Source: CAZNMF01 sp035547155
Lineage (GTDB): Bacteria > Acidobacteriota > Vicinamibacteria > Vicinamibacterales > SCN-69-37
Length of the DNA stretch: 29,730 nt
Assembly: GCA_035547155.1 (NCBI GenBank)
Contig: DASZVJ010000175.1
Span: forward strand, 1-29,730
Direction of reading: 5' to 3'
Part shown: positions 7,733 through 14,555 of the stretch, one piece after another
How positions within the stretch are numbered: position 1 is the stretch's first letter
How the letters are laid out: each line of letters begins with the position of its first letter
The notes under the pieces: generated by a model
The model's input: the letters and a program-made list of their open reading frames with translations, nothing else
What the model was told of the DNA's origin: nothing
Databases searched by the model: none
Program-made: the position numbers and the translations under genes

Positions 7733-7912
7733 ATGAAGCAACTAAAGGTGACGCAAATTCGCAGCGGGATCGGCTTCGACAAGAAGCAGACGCTGGCGTT
7801 GCGCGGGCTGGGGCTTCGGCGGATCCGGCACACGGTGCAGGTCGAAGACACCAAGGCGACGCGCGGGTTGATCTTGAAGGTACGGCACCTCGTCCAGGTG
7901 GACGAGCAGTAG
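7733..7912 (+). CDS. rpmD: 50S ribosomal protein L30
   Basis: A 59-residue L30, a small ferredoxin-like-fold protein on the 50S surface. MKQLKVTQIRSGIGFDKKQT and LRGLGLRRIRHTVQVEDTKA match the family (canonical KVTQxRSxIGxxxxQxxTLxxLGLRKxxxxV). ATG 7733 was chosen because a GAG lies 6 nt upstream. The alternative ATG 7727 would add Met-Val with no room for a ribosome-binding site. The gene comes right after a heptamer repeat. Confidence 0.92.
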   Translation: MKQLKVTQIRSGIGFDKKQTLALRGLGLRRIRHTVQVEDTKATRGLILKVRHLVQVDEQ

Positions 7913-7932
7913 CCGGAGAGGAACGGACAGCG

Positions 7933-8379
7933 ATGGCTCTGAACAATCTCCGACCGCCGCGTGGCGCGAAGCGGCCCAAGAAGCGCGTGGGCCGCGGCCC
8001 CGGCTCGGGTCATGGCAAGACGGCGTCGCGCGGCAGCAAGGGCGCGAAGTCGCGTTCGGGCTTCCGCTTCAAGCGCGGGTTCGAGGGCGGCCAGATGCCG
8101 CTTCATCGCCGCGTGCCGAAGCGCGGGTTCCACAACCCGTTCCGCGTGGAATACGCGGTCGTCAATCTCGACACGCTCGCGGAGATCTTCGACGCGGGCA
8201 CGGCGATCACGCCGGAGCTCTTGCACGAGCGTGGGCTCGTGCGCGTGCGCGACGCGCGCGTGAAGGTGCTCGGGCGCGGGGAATGCGGCAAGGCGCTGAC
8301 GGTGCGGGCGCACAAGTTCAGCGAATCGGCGGTCAAGAAAATCGCCGCGGCGGGCGGCGCGACGGAGGTTCTCAGCTAG
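7933..8379 (+). CDS. rplO: 50S ribosomal protein L15
   Basis: A 148-residue L15, a late-assembly 50S protein. The N-terminal MALNNLRPPRGAKRPKKRVG and Gly/Arg/Lys-rich stretch GRGPGSGHGKTASRGSKGAK are diagnostic. So are the FEGGQMPLHRRVPKRGF motif and the C-terminal LTVRAHKFSESAVKKIAAAG. It lies 20 nt after rpmD with GGAGAGGAAC upstream. Confidence 0.96.
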   Translation: MALNNLRPPRGAKRPKKRVGRGPGSGHGKTASRGSKGAKSRSGFRFKRGFEGGQMPLHRRVPKRGFHNPFRVEYAVVNLDTLAEIFDAGTAITPELLHERGLVRVRDARVKVLGRGECGKALTVRAHKFSESAVKKIAAAGGATEVLS

Positions 8380-8394
8380 TCACACGGCAGCAGC

Positions 8395-8414
8395 GCCGGA
8401 CCGAGCGGTCCGGC
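8395..8414 (+). other. Stem-loop before secY
   Basis: GCCGGACC and GGTCCGGC form a perfect 8-bp stem with a GAGC loop. It ends 10 nt before the secY ATG and directly abuts the weak ribosome-binding candidate AGGCG (8415–8419). There is no T-tract, so it is not a terminator. A role in setting secY translation or protecting mRNA ends is inference. Confidence 0.55.
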
Positions 8415-8424
8415 AGGCGATTCT

Positions 8425-9843
8425 ATGGACAGTCTCAGAAACATCTTCGCGATTCCTGAACTGCGCAAGCGGGTGCTGTTCACGTTCGCCATTCTGGCCG
8501 TGTACCGGATTGGCGGGCACATCAACACGCCCGGCATCAACATCCAGGCGCTGTCGGAGTTGACGAGGCAGGCGGCCAGCAGCAATCTGTTTGGCCTGTA
8601 CGACATGTTCTCAGGCTACAACCTGTCGCAGATGACAGTGTTCGCCCTGGGGGTCATGCCGTACATCAGTGCCTCGATCATCCTGCAGTTGCTGACGGTG
8701 GTCTGGCCGTACCTCGAGCGTCTGTCGAAAGAAGGCGAGATCGGGCGGCGGAAGATCACGCAGTACACGCGCTACGGCACGATCGTGCTGAGCGTCGTGC
8801 AGGCGCTGGCGATTGCGATCTACCTCGAGAACGCCGGTCAGGCCGGCGGGTTCGCGATCGTCGACCACCCGGGCTGGGCCTTCCGGTTCATGACGGTGCT
8901 GACGTTGACGACCGGATCGGTGTTCGTGATGTGGCTCGGCGAGCAGATCACCGAGCGCGGCATCGGCAACGGCATGTCGCTGCTGATCTACGCCGGCATC
9001 GTCGTCGGTCTGCCGCGCGGCGCGATGCGGACGTTGTCACAGCTCGGCACGGGCGAGGTCGGGCCGATCCGGCTGATCGCGCTGATTGTGCTGATGATCA
9101 TCGTCGTCGCCGCCGTCGTGTTCGTCGAACGCGGGTACCGGCGCGTCACGGTGCAGTACGCGCGGCGCATGGTGGGCCGCCGGATGTACGGCGGCGCGAG
9201 CACGCACATTCCGCTGAAGGTGAACACGGGCGGCGTCATGCCCGTTATCTTCGCGTCGTCGATCCTGGCGTTCCCGCAGACGATGAAGCCGATGTTCGAC
9301 ACCGGCAGCGCGATGGCGGCGCGGTTCCCGACGCTCAGCCAGTGGATCGTCGCGTCGATCGGCCAGATCGGCATCGGCTACCCGCTGTACAACCTGCTGT
9401 ACATCGGGATGATCATCTTCTTCGCGTACTTCTACACGGCGATCATCTTCAATCCGGATGACGTCGCGGAGAACATGCGGAAGTACGGCGGGTTCGTGCC
9501 GGGCATCCGGCCGGGCAAGCGCACGGCGGAGCACATCGATCTGATCCTCGCGCGCATCACGCTGTTCGGCGCGCTGTATCTGGCGGCGATCGCACTGCTG
9601 CCCGAGCTGCTGCTGACCGGCTTCAAGGTGCAGCCGATCCCGTTCATCGGCGATCGGCTGGATGCGATCGTGCCGCGGTTCATCACCGAAGGCATGAACA
9701 TCCAGTTCTACTTCGGCGGCACGTCGCTGCTGATCGTCGTCGGCGTGGCGATGGACACGGTGCAGCAGGTGGAGTCGCAGCTCATCATGCGGCACTACGA
9801 CGGCTTCATGAAGAAGACGCGCGTGCGCGGCCGTCGGAGCTAG
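8425..9843 (+). CDS. secY: Preprotein translocase subunit SecY
   Basis: A 472-residue SecY, the channel of the SecYEG translocon in the inner membrane. The N-terminal block IPELRKRVLFTFAILAVYRI followed by GGHINTPGI, the lateral-gate region SQMTVFALGVMPYISASIIL, and the later RMYGGASTHIPLKVNTGGVM then PVIFASSIL are SecY signatures. About ten hydrophobic segments are visible, as the family requires. It lies in the usual spc-operon position after rplO. No strong Shine–Dalgarno sequence is present, but a stem-loop lies just upstream. Confidence 0.97.
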   Translation: MDSLRNIFAIPELRKRVLFTFAILAVYRIGGHINTPGINIQALSELTRQAASSNLFGLYDMFSGYNLSQMTVFALGVMPYISASIILQLLTVVWPYLERLSKEGEIGRRKITQYTRYGTIVLSVVQALAIAIYLENAGQAGGFAIVDHPGWAFRFMTVLTLTTGSVFVMWLGEQITERGIGNGMSLLIYAGIVVGLPRGAMRTLSQLGTGEVGPIRLIALIVLMIIVVAAVVFVERGYRRVTVQYARRMVGRRMYGGASTHIPLKVNTGGVMPVIFASSILAFPQTMKPMFDTGSAMAARFPTLSQWIVASIGQIGIGYPLYNLLYIGMIIFFAYFYTAIIFNPDDVAENMRKYGGFVPGIRPGKRTAEHIDLILARITLFGALYLAAIALLPELLLTGFKVQPIPFIGDRLDAIVPRFITEGMNIQFYFGGTSLLIVVGVAMDTVQQVESQLIMRHYDGFMKKTRVRGRRS

Positions 9844-9846
9844 GGC

Positions 9847-10482
9847 GTGCGGCTGGTGATGTTGGGCCCGCCCGGGGCGGGCAAAGGAACGCAGGCGGAG
9901 CGATTTGCGCGGGATCGGCGCGTGCCGCGGGTGTCGACGGGCGACGTGCTGCGTCAGGCACAGGTCGAGGACGAAGCGGCGCACCAGCGCGCGAAGTCGC
10001 TGATGGACGCGGGACACCTGGTCGACGACGACCTGGTGATCGGGATCGTGAAGGACCGGCTGCGGCATCCCGATGCGTCGGCCGGGTTCGTGCTCGACGG
10101 GTTTCCGCGGACGCTCGTGCAGGCCGAAGCGCTCGATCACCTGCTCGACGACCGCGAGCCGCTGGTGGTCGTGGACATCGAGGTGCCGGAGACCCGGCTG
10201 CTCGAGCGGCTGCGCGGCCGGCGGATCTGCCGCGCGTGCGGCATGCCGGCGGCGCCTGAAGCGGTCCGGTGTGCGCGCTGCGGCGGCGAGCTGGTGCTGC
10301 GATCCGACGACGACTTCGGAATCGTGCGCGAGCGGCTGCGAGTCTACGAGCGGGAGTCGCAGCCGATCGTCGAGTTCTACCGCCGGCGGCCGACGTTCCG
10401 GTCCGTCGACGGCGATCAGACGCAGGAGGCCGTGGCGAAGGACATCGCGGCGGCGGTGGCGTCAGTGGTGGGCGGCCGATGA
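9847..10482 (+). CDS. adk: Adenylate kinase, zinc-LID type
   Basis: A 211-residue adenylate kinase (ATP + AMP = 2 ADP). The P-loop GPPGAGKGT is at residues 7–15, the AMP-site motif STGDVLR at 30–36, and FVLDGFPRTLVQAEAL at 81–96. The LID domain has four cysteines (C128, C131, C142, C145), so it probably binds zinc. The spacing between the pairs is only 10 residues, shorter than the usual ~16–17, so the LID is compact. The GTG start at 9847 gives the correct N terminus 3 nt after secY. The stop overlaps the map ATG. Confidence 0.96.
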   Translation: MRLVMLGPPGAGKGTQAERFARDRRVPRVSTGDVLRQAQVEDEAAHQRAKSLMDAGHLVDDDLVIGIVKDRLRHPDASAGFVLDGFPRTLVQAEALDHLLDDREPLVVVDIEVPETRLLERLRGRRICRACGMPAAPEAVRCARCGGELVLRSDDDFGIVRERLRVYERESQPIVEFYRRRPTFRSVDGDQTQEAVAKDIAAAVASVVGGR

Positions 10483-11258
10483 TCACGATTCGGTCCGACG
10501 CGGAAATCGAGCGGATGTACACCGCGAACCAGCTCGTCTCGGACGTGCTGGCGCAGCTCGAGTCCGCGGTCGCGCCGGGCGTGACGACGTGGGATCTGGA
10601 CGTGCTGGCCGAGCGGCTCGTGCGCGAAGGCGGTGCGGTCCCGGCGTTCAAGGGGTATCGCGGGTATCCGGCGACGCTCTGCGCGTCAATCAACGAGGAA
10701 GTGGTGCACGGCATCCCCTCGAAGGGGCGCGCGCTGAAGGACGGCGACATCATCTCGCTCGACATGGGCGTGAAGATGGGCGGCTACTACGGCGACTCGG
10801 CCGTGACGGTGGCCGTCGGCGAGGTGCCGGCGCGGACACAGACGCTGCTGCGCGTGACGCGCGAGGCGCTCGACCGCGCTATCGCGCAGGTGCGCGTCGG
10901 CGCGCGGCTGTCGGATATCGGCCACGCGGTGCAGGCGTGGGTGGAAGCAAACGGGTTTTCCGTCGTGCGCGAGTTCGTGGGGCACGGGATCGGTGAGCAG
11001 CTGCACGAGGAGCCGCAGATTCCGAATTACGGACGGCCCGGACACGGCGTGAAGCTCGCGGCGGGCATGGTGCTGGCGATCGAGCCGATGGTGGCGATGG
11101 GCCGGCCGGAGACGAAGGTGCTCGCGGACAAGTGGACCGCGGTGACGCGTGACGGCAGTCTCGCGGCGCACTTCGAGCACACCGTCGCGGTGACGGCCAA
11201 CGGGCCGCGCGTGCTGACGTTGCGCGCCGGATCGCCGGTCGCGTCGCAGGCTCGTTGA
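10479..11258 (+). CDS. map: Methionine aminopeptidase, type I
   Basis: A 259-residue type Ia MetAP that removes the initiator Met from nascent proteins in the cytoplasm. The dinuclear-metal ligands are present: D95 (SLDMGV), D106 (YGDSAVT), H169 (VGHGIG), E202 (AIEPM) and E233 (HFEHT). The substrate-site His is H77 (EVVHGIP). The ATG overlaps the adk stop by 4 nt; a longer upstream frame is a shadow within adk. The adk–map–infA order is common in non-proteobacterial spc operons. Confidence 0.97.
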   Translation: MITIRSDAEIERMYTANQLVSDVLAQLESAVAPGVTTWDLDVLAERLVREGGAVPAFKGYRGYPATLCASINEEVVHGIPSKGRALKDGDIISLDMGVKMGGYYGDSAVTVAVGEVPARTQTLLRVTREALDRAIAQVRVGARLSDIGHAVQAWVEANGFSVVREFVGHGIGEQLHEEPQIPNYGRPGHGVKLAAGMVLAIEPMVAMGRPETKVLADKWTAVTRDGSLAAHFEHTVAVTANGPRVLTLRAGSPVASQAR

Positions 11259-11265
11259 GGCCGCG

Positions 11266-11478
11266 GTGGCCGGCGGGCAGACGCGGGTCGTCGGCACGGT
11301 GACGAGGATCCTGCCGCGCGCGTTGTATCGCGTGGCGCTCGAGAGTGGCGCGACGGTGGTCGCGCATGCGGCGTCCGGGCTCGGGCGGAACTTCGTCCGG
11401 CTCGTCGTCGGGGACACGGTGACCGTCGAGATGAGCGCGCGCGATCACACGCGCGGGCGCATCGTGCGGCGGGGGTGA
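11266..11478 (+). CDS. infA: Translation initiation factor IF-1
   Basis: A 70-residue single OB-fold protein that blocks the 30S A site during initiation. VVGTVTRILPRALYRVALES, GATVVAHAASGL and VVGDTVTVEMSARDHTRGRI follow the IF-1 pattern (canonical EGTVxExLPNxxFRVxL...GDxVxVExSPYDLTKGRI). The usual SGKMRxxxIRI is SGLGRNFVRL, so it is somewhat divergent. The start is GTG at 11266, which gives the expected length. It lies between map and rpmJ as in many bacteria. Confidence 0.92.
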   Translation: MAGGQTRVVGTVTRILPRALYRVALESGATVVAHAASGLGRNFVRLVVGDTVTVEMSARDHTRGRIVRRG

Positions 11479-11526
11479 GAGGAACAACCGCTTCGATCCG
11501 GATGGGCGAAGCTCGAGGACAGGACG

Positions 11527-11640
11527 ATGAAGGTCAGAGCATCGGTGAAGCGGATGTGCGACAAGTGCAAAGTGGTGCGCCGGCGCGGCGTCGTGCGCAT
11601 CATCTGCACGAACCAGAAGCACAAACAGCGGCAGGGCTAG
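11527..11640 (+). CDS. rpmJ: 50S ribosomal protein L36 (zinc-binding)
   Basis: A 37-residue gene translating as MKVRASVKRMCDKCKVVRRR, then GVVRIICTNQKHKQRQG. The zinc ligands C11, C14, C27 and H32 identify the C+ form. L36 stabilises the 23S rRNA near the factor-binding region. The ATG at 11527 follows GAGGACAGGACG. A small GCTTCG/CGAAGC inverted pair lies between infA and this gene (11490–11512). Confidence 0.96.
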   Translation: MKVRASVKRMCDKCKVVRRRGVVRIICTNQKHKQRQG

Positions 11641-11644
11641 GGAA

Positions 11645-11741
11645 CGTCAAACTTTGAACTTCGAACTGAGAACTTCGACATGAAGCTCTCGGGCTCGAAG
11701 GTCCAAGTTCGAAGTTCCAAGTTCGAAGTTCGAAGTTGACG
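11645..11741. repeat. GTTCNAA heptamer inverted repeat, copy 2
   Basis: This fills the rpmJ–rpsM gap. The left arm reads CGTCAAACTTTGAACTTCGA. The right arm is a heptamer run, GTTCGAA GTTCCAA GTTCGAA, then GTTCGAA GTTGACG. CGTCAA at the left end pairs with TTGACG at the right end, so the two arms close exactly. The core holds CTCTCGGGCTCGAAGG. In E. coli the corresponding rpsM leader is where S4 represses the alpha operon; no such pseudoknot could be recognised. Confidence 0.85.
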
Positions 11742-11755
11742 GAGAGGCAGCAAAG

Positions 11756-12130
11756 ATGGCTCGCATTGCAGGCGTGGATCTTCCGCGGACCAAGCGCGTC
11801 GAGATCGGGTTGACGTACATCTACGGCATCGGCCGGCAGCGGTCGAACAACATTCTCGGCGCCGCGGGCGTCAGCGGTGACATCCGTGTGAAGGATCTGT
11901 CCGAGGACGACGTCCGGAAGATCAGCCGCGTCATCGAGGAGCAGGGCCGCGTCGAGGGCGACCTGCGCAAGGAGATCTCGATGAACATCAAGCGGCTCGT
12001 CGAGATCGGCAGCTATCGCGGATCGCGGCACCGGCGGAACCTGCCGGTGCGCGGCCAGCGGACGCGCACCAACGCGCGCACTCGCAAGGGCCCGCGCAAG
12101 GGCGCGATCGCGAAGAAGAAGGTCGAGTAG
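11756..12130 (+). CDS. rpsM: 30S ribosomal protein S13
   Basis: A 124-residue S13, located in the 30S head and touching P-site tRNA and L5. MARIAGVDLPRTKRVEIGLT, YIYGIGRQRSNNIL and the C-terminal GSYRGSRHRRNLPVRGQRTR followed by TNARTRKGPRK are canonical. GGAGAGGC lies upstream of ATG 11756. Confidence 0.97.
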   Translation: MARIAGVDLPRTKRVEIGLTYIYGIGRQRSNNILGAAGVSGDIRVKDLSEDDVRKISRVIEEQGRVEGDLRKEISMNIKRLVEIGSYRGSRHRRNLPVRGQRTRTNARTRKGPRKGAIAKKKVE

Positions 12131-12156
12131 GCAACGGCTAGCGAACCGAGGACGTG

Positions 12157-12600
12157 ATGGCAAAGACAGCAGCACAGGACGGCGCGTCGGCGGAAGCCGG
12201 ACAGGGGCCGGCGAAGAAGAAGAAGACGTTCAAGAAGCGCGGCGAGAAGCGCGTGGTGCACCACGGCTTCGCCCACATCCAGGCGTCGTTCAACAACACC
12301 GTCGTGACGATCACGGACGCGGAAGGCCACGTCATCGCGTGGTCGAGCGCCGGCGCGATCGGCTTCAAGGGATCGCGCAAGGGCACGCCGTTCGCGGCCA
12401 CGCAGGCGGCGATCGCCGCGGGCAACGCGGCGAAGACCTATGGTCTGCGGTCGCTCGAAGTGCGCGTCAAGGGGCCGGGCGCCGGCCGCGAGTCCGCGAT
12501 CCGCGCGCTGCAGACGGTCGGCATCGACGTGAAGTCGATCCGCGACGTCACCCCGATCCCGCACAACGGCTGCCGGCCGCCGAAGCGGAGACGGGTCTAA
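12157..12600 (+). CDS. rpsK: 30S ribosomal protein S11
   Basis: A 147-residue S11 of the 30S platform, lining the E-site mRNA path. The core is clear: HIQASFNNTVVTITDAEGHV, WSSAGAIGFKGSRKGTPFAA and DVTPIPHNGCRPPKRRRV. An extra ~25-residue N terminus rich in Ala, Gly and Lys precedes it. ATG 12157 is preferred over GTG 12154 because GAGGA then has room as ribosome-binding site. rpsD does not follow, contrary to the common order. Confidence 0.96.
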   Translation: MAKTAAQDGASAEAGQGPAKKKKTFKKRGEKRVVHHGFAHIQASFNNTVVTITDAEGHVIAWSSAGAIGFKGSRKGTPFAATQAAIAAGNAAKTYGLRSLEVRVKGPGAGRESAIRALQTVGIDVKSIRDVTPIPHNGCRPPKRRRV

Positions 12601-12618
12601 CGCGCGTCAAGAGCATCG

Positions 12619-12692
12619 TCAACTTCGAACTTTGAACTTCGAAAAAGAGCATGCTGTTCAGTTCGAAGTTCTAAGTTCGTAGTTCGAAGTTC
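12619..12692. repeat. GTTCNAA heptamer inverted repeat, copy 3
   Basis: This is the first part of the rpsK–rpoA gap. The left arm (12619–12643) contains TCAACTTCGAACTTTGAACT. The right arm (12656–12692) is GTTCAGTTCGAAGTTCTAAG, then GTTCGTAGTTCGAAGTT. The arms are inverted relative to each other around a 12-nt core AAAGAGCATGCT, which gives the tightest hairpin of the four copies. Confidence 0.85.
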
Positions 12693-12707
12693 CGTAAGAG
12701 CCAGTCG

Positions 12708-12765
12708 CCGGCCCGCAGCTTTCAGACCTGCGGCGGGAGGCCGGTGACCAACTAACGCAGGTCTG
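12708..12765 (+). promoter_or_regulatory. Two mutually exclusive stem-loops upstream of rpoA
   Basis: Stem A pairs CCGGC (12708–12712) and CCGCAG (12713–12718) with CTGCGG (12728–12733) and GCCGG (12740–12744), leaving a 6-nt bulge. Stem B pairs CAGACCTGCG (12723–12732) exactly with CGCAGGTCTG (12756–12765). Both use bases 12728–12732, so only one can form at a time. They lie between the heptamer repeat and the rpoA ribosome-binding site (AAAGGA, 12803–12808). A regulatory switch is an inference from this layout. Confidence 0.4.
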
Positions 12766-12816
12766 GTCTCGCCGAAGCCCCGAAGGGCGGAGGCGGACGG
12801 CGAAAGGATCGTGACC

Positions 12817-13791
12817 ATGTTGTGGAAGGGTTTTCAGCGGCCGAAGCGGTTGGAGTTCGAGCGGGAGACGTTGACGGATCGGTTCGGGCGGTTCTACGCG
12901 CAGCCGTTCGAGCGCGGATTCGGCACGACCGTCGGCAACGCGATGCGGCGCGTGCTGCTGTCGTCGATTGAGGGCGCGGCCGTGACCGCCGTGAAGATCG
13001 AGGGCGTGCTCCACGAGTTCTCCCCGATCCAGGGCGTCGTCGAGGACGCGACCGACATCATCCTGAACCTGAAGCAGGTACCGCTGAAGGTGCACACGGA
13101 CCAGCCGAAGACGCTCGTGCTGCGCGTGACGAAGCCGGGCGTCGTGCGGGCGCGCGACATCGAGGCCGACGCCGACGTCGAAATCCTCGAGCCGGACGCG
13201 CACATCGCGACGGTCAGCGAGGGCGGCAAGCTCGAGATGGAGCTGCGCGTGCGCCGCGGCCGCGGCTACGTGTCGGCCGACAAGAACTTCGACGAGGATC
13301 TCGGCATCGGCTGGATCCCGATCGACTCGGTCCACTCGCCGGTGAAGAAGGTCAACTACGTCGTCGAGGCTGCACGTATCGGCCAGACGACCGACTACGA
13401 CAAGCTGACGCTGGAAGTGCAGACCAACGGCGCAGTGACGCCGCGCGACGCCGTGTCGCTCGCGGCCAAGCTGATCCGCGATCACTTCACGATCTTCGTC
13501 GGGCTCGACGAGGCGTCGGATCAGCCGCTCGATGCGGCATCGGAGCAGGGCGCGGCGGCCGTCAACGAGAACCTCGACAAGAGCGTCGAGGAGCTCGAGC
13601 TGTCGGTGCGGTCGTACAACTGCCTGAAGAACGCCAACATCCGCACGCTGCGTGAGCTCGTCCAGAAGACCGAAGGCGAGATGTTGAAGACGAAGAACTT
13701 TGGCCGGAAGTCGCTGAACGAGATCAAGGACATCCTGGCCACGATGGGGCTCAGCCTGGGCATGCGCCTGGAGCAGGGCGGCCAGGAGTAG
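12817..13791 (+). CDS. rpoA: DNA-directed RNA polymerase subunit alpha
   Basis: A 324-residue alpha subunit. The N-terminal dimerisation and assembly domain (about 1–230) contains GRFYAQPFERGFGTTVGNAM followed by RRVLLSSIEGAAVTAVKIEG. After a Glu/Ala-rich linker comes the C-terminal domain (about 250–312) with ELELSVRSYNCLKNANIRTL and NFGRKSLNEIKDIL, which binds UP elements and activators. ATG 12817 sits 8 nt after AAAGGA; the GTG at 12811 would leave only 2 nt. About 216 nt separate it from rpsK, where rpsD would normally lie. Confidence 0.97.
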   Translation: MLWKGFQRPKRLEFERETLTDRFGRFYAQPFERGFGTTVGNAMRRVLLSSIEGAAVTAVKIEGVLHEFSPIQGVVEDATDIILNLKQVPLKVHTDQPKTLVLRVTKPGVVRARDIEADADVEILEPDAHIATVSEGGKLEMELRVRRGRGYVSADKNFDEDLGIGWIPIDSVHSPVKKVNYVVEAARIGQTTDYDKLTLEVQTNGAVTPRDAVSLAAKLIRDHFTIFVGLDEASDQPLDAASEQGAAAVNENLDKSVEELELSVRSYNCLKNANIRTLRELVQKTEGEMLKTKNFGRKSLNEIKDILATMGLSLGMRLEQGGQE

Positions 13792-13803
13792 TAGGACGGA
13801 ACC

Positions 13804-14391
13804 ATGCGTCACAGAGTCGCATATCGCAAGCTGGGCCGCGTCACGGAGCATCGCATCGCGATGCTCCGCAACCAGGCCCTCGATCTGATCCGCCACGAGC
13901 GGATCCAGACGACGGTGCCGCGCGCGAAGGAGCTGCGCCCGTTCGTCGAGCGCATCATCACGGTCGCGAAGCGGAGCCTCAACGCGCCGGACGGCAGCAG
14001 CCACGCCGTCACCGCGCGCCGCACGGTCGCGCGCGACATCGCGGACCGCGAGGTCGTCGCGAAGTTGTTCGACACGATCGCGCCCCGCTACGCGGAGCGC
14101 GCGGGCGGCTACACGCGCCTGCTGCGGCTGGGCTATCGCCGCGGTGACAGCGCGGAAGTGGCTGAAGTCGAGCTGATCGGCAGCGAGTTCGATCCGAACG
14201 CCGCCGAGAAGGCCGCCAAGGCCGCGGAAGACGCCAAACCGAAGAAGAAGACCGTCGGCGGCCGCATCCGCGAAGCCCTCACCGGCCGCGGCAAGAAGGA
14301 CCAGGACCAGGCCGCGAACGTGAAGGCCACCAAACCCGCGCGAGGCGCCGGTAAGAAAGTCACGACGCCGCGGAAGGCGGGGGGCAGTTAG
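13804..14391 (+). CDS. rplQ: 50S ribosomal protein L17 with long basic tail
   Basis: A 195-residue L17. The core (about residues 1–125) begins MRHRVAYRKLGRVTEHRIAM and contains RAKELRPFVERIITVAKRSL and AGGYTRLLRLGYRRGDSAEV. Usual L17 ends near 115–130. Here about 65 further residues follow, low in complexity and rich in Lys, Ala and Gly (KAAKAAEDAKPKKKTVGGRI, then a lysine-rich end). The tail is probably disordered and may bind RNA (inference). It is the last gene before the operon terminator. Confidence 0.95.
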   Translation: MRHRVAYRKLGRVTEHRIAMLRNQALDLIRHERIQTTVPRAKELRPFVERIITVAKRSLNAPDGSSHAVTARRTVARDIADREVVAKLFDTIAPRYAERAGGYTRLLRLGYRRGDSAEVAEVELIGSEFDPNAAEKAAKAAEDAKPKKKTVGGRIREALTGRGKKDQDQAANVKATKPARGAGKKVTTPRKAGGS

Positions 14392-14395
14392 ACAG

Positions 14396-14518
14396 AACTT
14401 CGAACTGGGAACTTTGAACTTCGAAACACGGCAAGCCGGAGTATCGACGATGTCGATACTCCGGCTTTTTCGTGCAGGAGGTCTTTTTCAAAGTTCGAAG
14501 TTCAAAGTTCGAAATTGA
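14396..14518. repeat. GTTCNAA heptamer inverted repeat, copy 4, flanking the terminator
   Basis: The left arm (14396–14426) is AACTTCGAACTGGGAACTTT then GAACTTCGAAA. The right arm (14487–14518) is TTCAAAGTTCGAAGTTCAAA then GTTCGAAATTGA. They are inverted to each other and bracket the rplQ terminator hairpin at 14433–14470, so one copy contains a functional-looking terminator as its core. Confidence 0.85.
14433..14470 (+). terminator. Rho-independent terminator of the ribosomal operon
   Basis: A perfect 16-bp stem, AAGCCGGAGTATCGAC paired with GTCGATACTCCGGCTT, with a GAT loop and a T run (TTTTT overlapping the stem end). It lies 41 nt after the rplQ stop. The T-tract is on the + strand only, so it should serve the ribosomal operon rather than the convergent mltB gene. 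Confidence 0.92.
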
Positions 14519-14555
14519 CGAGAGGACGCGGGCCGCGCGAAGCGCGAGGGCGTCC

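Noticed and set aside
12658..14004. A – strand frame of about 448 codons opposite rpoA
   Set aside because: Antisense shadow of a conserved gene with no family signature; its end also runs through the heptamer repeat.
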